Source: Varroa destructor
Lineage: Eukaryota; Arthropoda; Arachnida; Mesostigmata; Varroidae
Direction of reading: 5' to 3'
Length of the DNA: 64,000 bases
Assembly: GCF_002443255.2 (NCBI RefSeq)
Contig: NW_019211454.1
Coordinates: forward strand, 38,187,719 to 38,251,718
Under the pieces are notes generated by a model. It was not told where the DNA came from. It did not search any database and worked only from the letters and a program-made list of their open reading frames with translations. The position numbers and the translations under genes were made by a program. Below are positions 12,095 through 23,823 of this stretch, piece by piece; the first letter of the stretch is position 1, and each line of letters opens with the position of its first letter.

Positions 12095-13645
12095 TGACGA
12101 TGACATGGCCTTCCACGAACTCTGAAGCAACTGTATCTTAGTGGAAATGTCTGTTTTACACCTTTACTGCTTTATAGCGCTGTCTGACGCGCCGTACCAC
12201 GTACGCCCTTTAGAAGGTTTTCGGTTCTGCGAAAAACCCTGCGAGCGAAGTTTGTGTCTGGATGTGCGAGGCGAACGTCCTAACGAAGCTAGTCAGCACT
12301 GATGAAGGGAGATCCCGAAGCCGCAGCGCGATACATTCGATCGGTCAATGGTGGTTTCTTCACCATTCGGTGCTCTATTGAGTGACTTCACATCTTACCG
12401 CCTCACTCATTTCCTTTCGAGTCCTCACATTCCGGGCCCCTGCATAAAACGAACATACAACAACTGTCCATCAAAGTAAAGAGGCCGCGAAACTTCGCAA
12501 TGATAAAGACAATGCTTGTTTATACTCGTTGTGGACGGAGCTCATTTGAGGATTCACAGGATTCGCATAGTTCACGCACTTCTCTAAAAAGATTTTGCTT
12601 TCCAATGCCATAGCCGGGCGTGAGCACTTCGACGCGAGCTTACCTGGAGTTCGCTAGAGTGTGGCTGGGTCAATTTTGGACGTACGGTACCTGTCCAGTA
12701 CTGTATTTGATGTGATCTTGTGCAGAAATGGGAAAAATGGGTTTCCGAGCGTGCTAAACATTAACAGGAGTACTTTCTATTTTCGCAACGAAACAGTTCC
12801 TACGGAGCTTTCAGGCCAACGAATAATTTTTAAGAGTTCGTACCATAGCTATTGTATTTAACAAATGTCTGTGCGTTCGCTGAATATGATCTTGAACACA
12901 GTTGTCACTCGCTGTCGTATAACTTCGAACTAGTTATTGTTAAAGGGTACATTACTTACCGTGGCAGTTGAGAATCAGCCCAAATGTGTTACACGGTACT
13001 TGATGATGTGGCGGTATAAATAACACAGGAGCGGTAATCCGTTTTTCACGGCCGAAAGCTCAACCTCCTTCCAAGCAGGAAGCGTTACATGAGGTCTGGC
13101 TAGCCATGAGCGAACGTCTTTCACGGTAACCATTTTCGGCGGTAGTTCCGTACTTGCCCATAGCGATCTTGTTCGTCGATCAGTGAACAGAGACTACGAC
13201 TACTTGACGGCGCCGACGACAGCGGCAGTCTGCTTGAGCTTATACTCTACTGTTCATACGTTCGAGAGCTACCTGAGCGACACGACGTAACTGCCTTAGA
13301 AGCGAGCAAAAATTGGACGCAAAGTGGCTAAGCGGCAGCATGCGAGGCGCGTTTGAACGATAGATATAAAAACAGTAATCACTCTTTGCTCAACCCTCCA
13401 TTGGAGATTCGCTTTAAGGAGACGCTAGATGGCTGATAGTGAGCCGATTCGATGAGATGATCCACATTTAGAGATTGTAACGACGGAGTTATACCGCTAT
13501 ACTAGGATCAGTGGAAAGCGACTGAATGTCGCCTTGGTGACAGCTAGTTCCTGGTCTGCGCCTACTATTCGGTAGATGGACCTTATGCCTATGAGTATAT
13601 AAGTATGCATACGGTTGTACGTATGTGTGTGTAAGTGTGTATCGA

Positions 13646-13668
13646 TGTGTGTGTGTGTGTGTGTGTGA
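13646..13668. repeat. (TG)n microsatellite
   Basis: Alternating TG, preceded by a degenerate GTGT/GTAA region from about 13,620. The Cys/Val or His/Thr runs in overlapping frames come from this repeat and are not protein evidence. Confidence 0.9.
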
Positions 13669-13883
13669 CGTACCGTCTTTCGCACACCACACATTTTCCT
13701 GTGACCGGCGAAAGCTCGGTCTGAAAAATGTTGCAGTGACGTCCCGCTTTTGGAATCACGATATAAAACAAGAAACACAAAAAGACAGTAAACGTATTGC
13801 GACATGGACAGCCTTCAACACGTTTTGCCAATTCGTCAGCTTGTGCTCAAACCCGAGTCGCGTCACTGTAGATACGGTACTAG

Positions 13884-14255
13884 ATGTCGATTGGACTAGT
13901 GACGCAGGGTCGGCTTCAGCTTCACGCCCGACGCAAAGAACACCATTTAGGGGTACCCAAAATGAGCGTTCGGCGAGAAAGAGAATACCTATCCAAGAAC
14001 ACAAAAGCGAAGAGGGTACACGTTGACGTACGAAGTGTTGGCTGGCCGAAGTCGAAGGAATGCGTCCGAAGTAAAACCCAACAACCGACCACCGCTAGCC
14101 AGTTCTCGAAGATTAACCGTCGATTGACCGGCCAATCGCTCAGTCTCTTAGTTGGGCGCAGGAGTCTGCCAACGCATTCACCTGTTCAGCCACTGGCTAC
14201 GCCACGCGGCAGTCGCGTTAGAAACCGCTGTTTCTGCTTTGGTGTCTACTCTTGA
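13884..14255 (+). CDS. ATG frame of 123 aa, basic, product unknown
   Basis: The frame opens with ATG at 13884 and closes with TGA at 14253-14255. The product would be very basic, with RREREYLSKNTKAKRVHV near residues 35-52 and no transmembrane segment. It sits in a locally GC-richer block (13.1-14.6 kb). I find no recognised domain and no clear flanking splice sites, and an alternative frame (13625-14026) overlaps its start. It could be a chance frame in GC-rich sequence. Confidence 0.13.
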   Translation: MSIGLVTQGRLQLHARRKEHHLGVPKMSVRREREYLSKNTKAKRVHVDVRSVGWPKSKECVRSKTQQPTTASQFSKINRRLTGQSLSLLVGRRSLPTHSPVQPLATPRGSRVRNRCFCFGVYS

Positions 14256-15460
14256 GCGAATTCTCCTTTCGATATTCGCAGTTAGGGGCCGGCCAATAAG
14301 TCGGGAGCACTCACAAGCGTTCTGTTCTTTAGCTCCGTTCATTCCCAGACCCTGCGACGGCACTCCACTGTTTCAGCAAGCACTTACGACGCCCCGAACT
14401 CGACAGCGCTAGTGGCTGCCATAGCGGCAGCAACAAGCCGACAAGCAGGCCGATAAGCCGCCCACGAACCTGCCCTCTGCAGTCGCCATTACCTGACCAA
14501 AGCCAGAAAAAAGCCACTCGTTTTGGATCAATTAGCAAGTATATGTGCCTTCGCTACGTAGTAGTTCTAGCGAGAGAGTGACTCTCGCTCAGTAGACGAA
14601 TGCAATCTACGTGATGTATTCGTTAGTGGCGGCCATATGTGTGACCTGTTCTGGGTGTAGATGAACTTTCTCCAGAAACCGTCCCGGAGGCCGGACCTTG
14701 TTTCGGTGAACGGGCCCCGAACCGCCACCAAACAAAACCTTTATAGATTAGCTAGCGAAAATATCAACAAAAAAATCATAGCGACCGGGGAGCCGCTTTT
14801 TCAAACAGACACCGTTCGGAACAAGGCCGCAATGACTGAATCTCCGAAATCTTACACAATATATCGATTTTTTCCTATTCACGACGTCCGTTTCGCAGCG
14901 CTACTGGAGCGTCTCAAGTAGACTTTGCAGCAGTACACAAATCATGAACTGTTCAAAGCCGTGAAATAAACCAAGTTATAGAATAGACGACGGCGTGGTA
15001 GCTTATCCAGAAGTTTTTCCCAATCCTAATTAGGGTTACGTATTACACGGATCCATATGGTCGGCACGTTTTACGTCATGCTTATACTTATGTTAACTCA
15101 ACTAGTAATAATCAAGATCCAGTGAAGTTAGCTCAATCAGAATAATGAGCTTAAACTGTTATCTATATGGCTCCCGAACGAGACAAGCAAAAAACGAATG
15201 GTGGGTGCCCTTAACTGCGCAATCCGCATTATATAAAGAATGTAAATGGGATGGGAAGCTGCGAACGATAGAAGCAAAACGTTTAGAATTATTTCTCTGT
15301 ATATCTGTACTTTATGGCCTACAAATAGCTTTGGAAACTGGTCGTCGTCGATTTGTTTAGGCGATTATTTACTCTACTAGCAATTATCTCGTTGTCGATG
15401 CTGCGCGAAATTCGAAATTATTCGCGGACTTATTCGCTGTGTAGGTTCTATAATTGTCAC

Positions 15461-15705
15461 TAGGGGGCTTTTTGGACACAATTTCTTGTTCGAGCGGTAA
15501 CTGTCGGCAGTATGTGTTAAGTGACGCCCAGCCCGATCGTTTTCGGATTTGTTGCGCACCTGTAGCTGCAAGCTATCATATAAAATTAATCTAATCGAAT
15601 AAAAAACGATCTAAATAATTAGCGAAGCTTCTAAGTGACCGCACTGACATGCCGATAGACAATACGTACGTTAAAATAAAGGCCTGTCCAAAAAGGACCT
15701 TGCTA
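15461..15705. mobile_element. possible second TA-flanked MITE (about 245 bp)
   Basis: TA at 15461-15462 is followed by GGGGGCTTTTTGGACA. Before TA at 15704-15705 the sequence is TGTCCAAAAAGGACCTTGC. The 11-bp block CTTTTTGGACA is perfectly inverted between the two ends. The ends differ from those at 7981-8201, so it would be another family. The extreme termini match less well than the inner block, which weakens the call. There is no coding capacity inside. Confidence 0.28.
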
Positions 15706-16169
15706 TTGTGAAGGATAAACTAGCGAAGAAGATATGAAACAAGGATAGCACAAAAGACGCACTAAAAAACGTGATCATCAATACGATTGTGCCCTCTTTT
15801 TTCATCCGCCGATCTTAAAGACATAGGAACTAATCAGCATGGAATTAGCAACAGATTAGTGCAATTGGCTATTTAAATTCCAATACTTTTGCTTCGATGT
15901 TGTCAGGCGTAGACGACACGAGTGAGGTGTGTACGAGTAAAGTTACCGGGTGCCCATCGAAGAGCATAAGCAGATCCCTGGACCTCCGAAGACTACTAGT
16001 GGCTACGTATCATCGTCGTCATCACCACTTCCTTCAGCATGGTCACCAGCAACGGCACCATTAATGCCATCGGGAGGATAATGGTAAACGGTAAAAAAAT
16101 TCGAGTGAAGACGAAGTTAATGGCGCAAAGTCCTTCTTCTGAAGAAACGCTTAGGTTCATCTGGCTGGC

Positions 16170-16295
16170 TTCGATTGTGTCCCGAAAGCGATGTTGCCGT
16201 TTCACGTTGACGCTAGAATTCTGTCGGGGGTTTGAACCCCTTGCGGGTGCCGCGTTTCCACTCTTTCTGGCCACCACTGAGCTAACAGTCTGACT
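16170..16295 (-). mobile_element. tRNA-derived SINE head (degenerate), minus strand
   Basis: Read on the minus strand, TTAGCTCAGTGGT (16286-16274) matches a pol III box A and GGTTCAAACCC (about 16239-16229) matches box B, 35 nt apart. The T-arm GGGG/CCCC stem around TTCAAAC is intact. The flanking ACTGT/ACAG bases can pair as part of an acceptor stem, and GCTC can pair with GAGT as a D stem. The anticodon arm does not fold, so this is not an intact tRNA gene. The expected reading is a SINE with its 5' end near 16295 and its body extending toward 16170 or beyond. Plus-strand frame 16039-16293 across it is a by-product. Confidence 0.5.
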
Positions 16296-16372
16296 GTAGG
16301 GCCAAGTCAGCCGGTTAAGCTGCCACGCGATCACGGCGTTGGCTGAGCGGTAAATTCCGAAATAGAGCCATG

Positions 16373-16374
<2 letters not shown>

Positions 16375-16407
<33 letters not shown>
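16375..16407. repeat. (GA)n microsatellite
   Basis: About 16 GA units directly downstream of the SINE-like segment. It encodes a Ser/Leu run in minus-strand frames, which should be ignored. Confidence 0.92.
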
Positions 16408-16412
<5 letters not shown>

Positions 16413-16918
16413 CAGGCGAACGAATTGGCCGAACAACAAGTGAACGCCAGCCGACCTCGAGCGACAACGAATAGCAGAAACAAGTGAGTGGGCAGGTTCA
16501 TCACGCTCGCTGTCGCCGACGTTTGGGGTCGGTGAGAACTAACGAAGCGAAGTCTTGTCTGAAGCATCCGGGTTCGAAAGGATTTTGATTGCGCTGCTGG
16601 CGCAACGCTAGATGTCTAAAAACACACAAAACTAAGAAACAACAATAACTAGACGTCGCCTAAGTGAGAGATATGGATGGAAACGATACGTGAATTTTGC
16701 ATTTTGCAGTTAGCAGTTTTTTGGGGGTTTAAGGAAATGGACGACAACAACAGATAAACACGAGTGGATGGTACATAGGCAAGTATGCGTAAATGGATGT
16801 TCACACACGTGCTAAATGTAATTGTTAGGTTATTAATGCGTAAGTCTTTATATATCAAATAATTCCTTCATTAATCTACCTAGATTGAAAATAAAAGTTA
16901 CGAATAAAATATATTCCT

Positions 16919-17192
16919 TCATTTAGTGCTAAGAGCTGCTATGTGTTCCCATTGAACAGTAATTATCTGATACCGTCTTTCGGTGAAGCGCTGTATCGGC
17001 TTCAACTTTCCTTCGGAGATCCTTTTTTGTTCACGCAGGCGGGCTTGTACGACAGCTCGGGCACGTCCTGCAGGCGCACACGGCACACTATATTTTCGCT
17101 TCGTTCTGAGTAGTTTGATTGCTCTACCATCTATCGATAATTTTTCAGATGTTGCCCCACTCTTCAGTGCCCCCGTCATGTCAGCAACACCA
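16919..17192 (-). CDS. candidate minus-strand exon or small basic protein (86 aa from ATG)
   Basis: On the minus strand an acceptor-like site (cgttaccttag) ends at 17193. It is followed by an open frame with ATG at 17179-17177 and TGA at 16921-16919. The 86-residue product is highly basic, with RTKRKYSV, a GRARAVVQARLREQKR segment predicted to be helical, and a C-terminal tail QIITVQWEHIAALSTK. There is no signal peptide or membrane segment. Nucleic-acid binding would be compatible with the charge, but no domain is recognised. No AATAAA lies immediately downstream on this strand. It may be a terminal exon or a chance frame. Confidence 0.2.
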
Positions 17193-17199
17193 CTAAGGT

Positions 17200-19496
17200 A
17201 ACGCGTTGTCACGTAGACTTTACTTTTGTTCGTAGTAACTCATTCCGTCGCATTACCTGATAATCAGCTCCTGAACAGCCTCTAATCCACATGTCTCGCG
17301 CTTTCGTTCCGAACCATTTCATCTCCCAGTGCGTCAATCCATCATTAACGGTAAATCGGGTGATTGGGATAACACCGTTATATTTACGATCTTATGTAGA
17401 TTTGTATTAGCTAGCAAGCAAAATTTTACTGGTTAGTTAGCTGCCGTCAATCGTTTTCAACGACTTCATAGCGAATACGCTGTACAGTTGCGTGTACCAT
17501 CTATCCCAATCCAACAACAATATATTGACTCGTAGCGCAGCTAAATCCCTGGCGCAATAAAGGAAGACAGTGATTTCCTTATATGTTTAAGGTCAAAAAA
17601 TATACATACAGATATATAATGCACGTACAGCCTCTAGTCCGCCCGCAGCGAAATGATTGGGGTGATTGGTTGGGACGATAGCTAAGCAGTGCTAGGAAAT
17701 GGGTAACATTGATAATAGTTGTGTTAATTCTGCCGGCCGTTCTCTTATGCCGTCAAAGAGTGTCTGCGTGGGGACGCGCCGCTCCGTAGCGAGGCGCCTT
17801 TCTTCCTGGAGCGTCAGCAATAGCTGCTGCGGTGACGGCAGAAGATGCCGACGACGGAGCGAACAGTGATATCGGTGTCAAAGTGGGGTCAGGGTCGATG
17901 ACGATGGAAGCAACGGTGAAAGCAGCTGTACCCGTTGAATCAGTAGTAGCATATCCGCGTATAGCAACAACAGTAATCGCAAGAGAAAACGAAGCAATGC
18001 GTCTGTCTGATCTGCTGTGATGATCGGTCGTGACTTGGCCAGCCGAAGCTCTTGGACTGACTATTTGAAAAACAGATTTTTTTTTACAGGATATTCGTAA
18101 CCAGAATAATAGTGTACACAATTACATGTACATTCACTAGTTTATCTCAAGATTGATACGGATATATGTGTATAATGGCTATTCATAGATACACACGTAG
18201 GAAGAAACGATGCCACCGGCTGACGAAACAGCTCGTTAACGATTCCGTCCAATGTTGCCACTTGTTACTATTGGCGGATTGTTGTAGATTACTTAACCAT
18301 ATACTTGCTACAATCGCGCTGGGTTCGCTTTCATTGTCTTCGCCATTGTTGGACGCCTTCTCCCTGGCCGTCCGGGTTTCGATGTCAGGTTTACGAACTT
18401 CGCACGATTACTACTATTGTTGTTGCTGGAGACGCCATAAGCCACTCTGACGATCCTGTTACCGCTTATGATACTGCACGTTATTACCTATTCGTTTTGT
18501 CATTAGTTGTACTATTGGCATAGGTCACTTTCCAAGTCTGACCAACAGCGCAGATAGGCCATTCGCGATGGCAATCGAGAGTGCACGATGACGAAGATGA
18601 CCCTTATTCATGTCGTGGTTGGTAGTCCTTACAGAAAACCGCTATTCGAGCTGGGTATACATATGATAGGCCTGCATAGAACTATAAGGGCAAACTTATT
18701 GATATTGCAGCGGTAGTAGACAGTAACTTTTTTTCTTCGCTTTTCAACAGATATACATACGTACGTACGTATCTATCGCTACTTGCATCAATTCCTCATC
18801 AACCTCAATAAAGGCGGCACGATCGGTTGGCAGACCAGTTCTCATCTGATTTGTCCGAGCTAATAGATGGACATTATAGAACATAATACCATAATGACCC
18901 TGGTATTAAAACATGAACACTGCGTACTTATGCATGAATGCAATGCATTGACTATAGTAAAACGAAGTGGTCCGTGAAGGACGCCCCATGTATCATATAG
19001 TGCCCCCGGTGGAATCAATGCTGCTAACCATTTTGAGCCATTCATATAGAATATCGGATCTTGTCGAAGACGTCAACTTCACTCAGTTTAATGGCGTGAC
19101 GACGGCGAAGGGCAACGGTGTACGTGAATACTGTTTGCGTCTCGACTCAGAAATTCATCGAACACCTGTTAATACCGTTGAATACAATTCGACAACTAAC
19201 GGCAATAGTCGCTAATTCTCGTTTCCGGTTGTGGTAAAGTTGACAAAACGCTTCCACATAGATAGACATCCAGATAGGACAGAGAATAGGACAGATTTCA
19301 ATAGAGAAGGGGAACAAAAGAAACAGGCTTTCGCCTGCTTGTGAATCTAATTCGGCAAAGTGCCATCGAAAATTGTAGCGGTAGTCAACCGCAGGCGCAC
19401 AGACAGATTGCCACTTGCAGTTTCATTATTTTTATTTTGATTATATAGAAAGGGGATGAGGGATTGAGGGGCTAAAGTGAAGTTAGTGAAAGAAAC
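17200..19496. other. no supportable gene
   Basis: Mixed-composition sequence. Frames at 17753-18121 (minus, Ser/Ala/Thr-rich) and 18166-18523 (plus) have no splice support or motif. A short (ACGT)n run lies near 18,760-18,772. Confidence 0.45.
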
Positions 19497-19560
19497 AAGC
19501 AGATGGTGAGCTGGTTAGCCACGTATTGGAAAAGCGCGCCGCGTTCGATTTTCACCGATG
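19497..19560 (+). mobile_element. tRNA-like SINE head, plus strand
   Basis: TGGTGAGCTGG (19504-19514) resembles box A and GCGTTCGATTT (19541-19551) resembles box B; the start-to-start spacing of 37 bp is in the tRNA/SINE range. A segment TTGGAAAAGCGCGCC between the boxes resembles the GTGGAAACGCGGCAC segment of the element at 16.2 kb, so the two may belong to related families. No intact cloverleaf. The 3' limit was not determined. Confidence 0.35.
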
Positions 19561-20945
19561 AATCAAATTATTCGTCAGCTGTGTTCCATATATAACGGAC
19601 ACAGGGCACACAACGTTGAATAGATGGTGTCTCGCGGCTGGCGTTTTGGACAAGGTTTTTGCCAAAATTGGTTCAGTCACAATAGAAAACAAAGAGACAA
19701 TCAGGCATGTCACTAACTGCTTGTTAGGCGTTTGCTGGTATGGGACAATTCAGCGCAGCGCAAACTGTTGGGTTGCCTATAGTCTAGCATCGTTCTGATG
19801 CTGAAGCAGATTGCCAGATCTTCGCGTCTTCCTACAGACGCTGTAGACGACATCACAGTCGATAGTTAACAGTTTGACTTTTGCCGAGTCGCTGAAAAGC
19901 TACGGGACGCTTATGATAGGGTGGTAGCGGTAGACAACCACGGCAGCTGTAGCCGCTAGAGACAAGAGAGATCGTCGGAGCGTCGCCGAATTTGATTTTG
20001 TCGGTGACTCCAAAGTCATCAGAAACGAGAGGTCAGCGACTTCAATGGCAATAGTGGGTGGGCAGATTCGGCGCACTTCGCCACAACACGCGATGAGCAG
20101 CCAGCTTGTAGTTGCTACCGCTGCCGTCACCGCCACTGGCACCACTGCGGTGGCAGTGTCGTCTCGACGATCATTTGTACAGCTACGGATAGATACCCCA
20201 GCAATTGGTGGCCAGCCGTGGTAAACGGAGCTAGAATGCCGGCGAGTACAGCCAGCCACTCATGGTAAAGTCCCGATTTTAACCTTTGCGACTGTGTCGT
20301 TGCCCAGTTGCTCGTGGTCCACCTGTGCCACTATCTCATTTGGAAAGATCATTCCCTCCTTTGTCGACAGCGACGTCTGTCAATAGCGACTCTGTCGCTT
20401 GTAAAGGTGGAGAGAGCGCATTGTGTATGACGCCAACCTCAATGACGCCCGTCAACCGGCTGACCGTAGTTGAGCTGAAATGGTTTAAAGATACGGTGAA
20501 AAAGAGGAGCCGATCTTCGTACTGTTTATTCTTTTCTCCCCTTTTTGTAGCCACAAAAGCCCCGCCATAGCAAAACGACCGCAGCATCAATAGTTGGCAA
20601 GCGACGAAGTTGCCGATAGCAAAAGGCAGTTGTTGCTGCTGTTGTTATCGCCGTCGTTGTCGTTGATATCTAGAAGAGACCCGATGACACCAGTGTCTGT
20701 AGCTCTGGTCTCGTTGTTATTGCCATTGGCGAACTGTGCGGTAACGTCGGCGGCGGCGGCGGCGACCAGCAGCAGTAGAAACTGTCGGTGAGAAGTCCAG
20801 GTCGTCGTCGGTGACCAAAGCAGAGAAAAACAAAATCTGAGGGCTTGCCATATAACAAAATTCTCCAAGAGTTGAAAACGTGTGCGTGTGCATATCTATT
20901 TGTGGCTTGAGCGTAGAGATCACTGGCCAGATCCACGGTTGCCGA

Positions 20946-20972
20946 GTCAGTTAGTTAGTCAGTCAGTCAGTC
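20946..20972. repeat. degenerate (AGTC/AGTT)n tetranucleotide tract
   Basis: Repeated AGTY units. No coding evidence. Confidence 0.75.
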
Positions 20973-21179
20973 TTACTAGAAAACACACAATACAGAAAAG
21001 TCGCATTGGGCAGCCTAACGATACGATCAGATGATTCTAGATGGCGGGCGCTATCTGTCTACCATACCTGTGTACATGCACACCGACACACGCAACGAAA
21101 AGAAGGAGGGAGGGTGTGCATCAGTGGAAGAAGAAGGGTGTTCTTTGGAAGATTTTGTCACCATCTTCGTAGTCAATAC

Positions 21180-21203
21180 ATCGATCGATCGATCGATCGA
21201 TCG
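21180..21203. repeat. (ATCG)6, self-complementary tetranucleotide repeat
   Basis: Six ATCG units. The unit repeat is self-complementary, so the tract can fold back on itself or form a slipped cruciform. Confidence 0.9.
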
Positions 21204-21950
21204 GTTTTGGTCGGGATCGATTTGAGTAAGCCTAAGCTCTATTGATTGTATGGTGCAGAAAGCGAAAACATAATGTATATTAATAAACTGACATCTCGCT
21301 ATGGAACACCTTCTTCGTAGAAAGTACAAAGACTCCGCAGGGCTAATGTTAAAAACACGTTCAGTTTTTCTGTGTTAGGAGAGGCAAGTTCTGGAAAATT
21401 TTTATACTATAAATCACCAGAAACAATCCGCAAACCCTATACCAATGTATGTAATACCAAGGCAATAGTCAAGCTACCATAATTCACGTTCATTTTCGAG
21501 TCATCTAATCGGTTGGCTTTCGCTAACGTCTTATTCCCTGTTGACAAGTAGTAACTTAAAAATGGACCAATAATGTCCGTCACAAACATATAAATTACAT
21601 TCAACACTACTTATACATTTCATTCCGCAGATATGTCTTTGTTAGCCTAGGCTCAACATTCTGCCGTAGGATTCATGCATAGTACTTTTTAATTATTTGA
21701 TCTTTCTTTCTAACGATCGATAAAAAAAAAAACGCCGAAAAATATGTAGTATATATATCTGTTCGACATACTGTCATTTATCAAAAGAGAAAGTTTAATT
21801 GCCAAATATTGGATTATAAAGACATTGCTTTAATACTGTTATTGCTACGGTATTTATAATGGTGTGACCTTATCCACAATTACGGTTGACTATATAAACT
21901 TTTTACACATAAGTTAACAGAAAAACCAGCTGCGTTTTCTGGCTAACTAG

Positions 21951-22256
21951 GTCCAACGCGACGATTCTACTTTTACGACGACTGTGATCGCGCCATCTGC
22001 CTGGAAACATAAGGCACGCCTAGACGTCGTGAATGGCGCACCATTCCGAGGCAGCGATTTATCATGCCGCCTCTGCGTATACGATCGCGAGCTCTCGGTT
22101 TCACGCCACCTAAATCCCGACGATGATGCCGCTGTTCGAGCAGAAGCACTGGCAGACGACTTCGCAAGTTTCGCCGTCGAACTCGTCCTCGCTTCGTCCT
22201 CTCTGATCGATGCCGTCTCTCCTCAACCACTGACGTTACTGCTTAATTCCAGATGA
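21951..22256 (+). CDS. candidate terminal exon, CRLC motif and acidic helical segment (about 101 aa)
   Basis: An acceptor-like sequence (gttttctggctaactag) ends at 21950 and the frame is open from the next base to TGA at 22254-22256. No stop interrupts and no donor is evident, so it reads as a last exon. Features in order: a Thr-rich start; SDLSCRLCVYDRELS near residues 36-50, with a CxxC pair; an acidic HLNPDDDAAVRAEALADD segment; and a hydrophobic helix-like FAVELVLASSSLIDAV. CRLC is also how ZAD zinc-finger modules of arthropod transcription factors begin, but the remaining ZAD cysteines are not seen, so I do not assign that domain. Third positions are G/C-rich. The opposite strand has a competing Arg-rich frame. 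No polyadenylation signal is seen nearby. Confidence 0.28.
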   Translation, partial: VQRDDSTFTTTVIAPSAWKHKARLDVVNGAPFRGSDLSCRLCVYDRELSVSRHLNPDDDAAVRAEALADDFASFAVELVLASSSLIDAVSPQPLTLLLNSR

Positions 22257-23626
22257 TCGTCCATCGATGGATTGGCATTGATATATAGCCACTTTCCAAT
22301 CTACACAGCAAACAATGATAAACTGAACAGATCGAACAATGTTTCAAAATGCTCCTAGCTCTTTTCCAGTGGCTCGCTGCCCATGGGGGACAGAAACAAT
22401 AGCGCTGCCGTTATTTTTGCCTGCTGTTTTTATGGTCACGCCATGCCATTAGCATTGACGCTGTTGTTGTCAAAGCGGGATGGCCCGTCTCCAACTGGGC
22501 CACTGGGAAAGAATAGTCAAACAAACGCACCGACGAGCAGAAACGATCAATTTGCTCGATCACCAACGCTAGTGGACAACTAGCTACGACAAGAACTATA
22601 CTACCTGTGACCTTCACGAGGCCCCTGGCGCCGACGCGGCCACTGCCGCAGGACTAAGCGAGCAGTTGCGCAGGAGAACTGCTCTCAACGGCGGCCACCG
22701 TTGCTACCATATTTGTCACTGTTACCTCTGCTACAGGCAAATAGCCCTGTTGCCGATACCAACGGCAAACACGTGGCTGACCAATGGAAGAAGCGAATAT
22801 TAATAAATCGTGTCGTATTATAATATACTGATTGTCATCGGCTCGTTATAATCATCATTATTTATAGGTGGCGGCAGGATCACCATTACAAGCGGCGCAA
22901 AAATGGACGAATGTATACTACGATAGTGTAAAAAGTGTAATGGAATTTTCTCTGAAACGATCGAGCGGGAGACGTCAGCGACAGAGATAACGTAAAATAT
23001 TCAAGTGCAACCCTGGAAGGATCATAGCTAAAAGAAAGCAATCTATGTGCAAAGGGGTGTGAAAGAAAAGGACGCATAGCGAACTACAGGTCTATCCAAG
23101 TCTGCTTAGTGTGCGACTTGCGCTCTTAAAGCTCCCAGACGTATTGGCCTTTTACGTACAGTATGAGCGTATCTGTAGGTCTGTACCAGATGTAAGGTAA
23201 AGGACTAGATGCTAATTTTCGAATTTATAGGCCTTTTGCTGGCTTAGATTCATTTTAAGAAATCAATTTTCTTTGTTCATACTGTTCTGTCTGAAGTGCA
23301 TGATAACTTGAAAAATCTTAAGTATTTATTTATTCATCCGCGGCAACAAACGAAGCAAGGAAATCCGTATCGACCACTGAATGGGAGCAGTTGCTATGCC
23401 AAATAGAGGGTGTTTTGCGATCACGTCTGTGTAGAGTGAGCTACCGAGAACCGTTCTAGGGCTTGAAAGCAAGAACTTTCATTTGTCCGTTCTCTTTCTC
23501 AAGAAACAGCAGAGTCAATTATTATGCTTATAATTGACAGTAAGCCTCTTAATCAAACGTAATATAATGGTATGAACATTATAACAGAATGGATGGGTTA
23601 AGGGTAGAAAGCCAACGGCTTGTCAG
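22257..23626. other. no supportable gene
   Basis: Sequence between two candidate plus-strand exons. Short frames at 22383-22617 on both strands lack splice support. If the exons on either side belonged to one gene this would have to be an intron, but the upstream exon ends in a stop, so they would be separate genes or one of the calls is wrong. Confidence 0.4.
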
Positions 23627-23823
23627 ACATTGTACCTCGGACCGCGGCTGGTTACCGTAGCTGGTATGCGGATTCTAACGATACGAGGCACCATGCAGAC
23701 GATCCTGAACGACTCACTCGTCCGTCGGAGGCGAAAAGGGCCGCACGGCATGGCATGACATCGAGCGGCATTCGACTTCCAGGCACAAACGTTCGGTTCT
23801 CGTCAGACGAAGATGGCGAGTGA
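23627..23823 (+). CDS. candidate terminal exon with acidic C-terminus
   Basis: AG at 23625-23626 (ggcttgtcag) could be a splice acceptor. The frame then runs open to TGA at 23821-23823 and encodes about 65 residues, entering one base into a codon. The product is rich in Arg, Asp and His, includes NDTRHHADDPERLTRPSEAK, and ends FSSDEDGE. There is no membrane segment. Charge-rich, low-hydrophobic composition and G/C third positions look more protein-like than neighbouring frames. No family is recognised and no polyadenylation signal is obvious in the next 300 bases. Confidence 0.2.

Noticed and set aside
16190..16295. Intact tRNA gene on the minus strand
   Set aside because: A and B boxes and the T-arm are present but the anticodon arm does not fold and the acceptor stem has mismatches. 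Better explained as a SINE.
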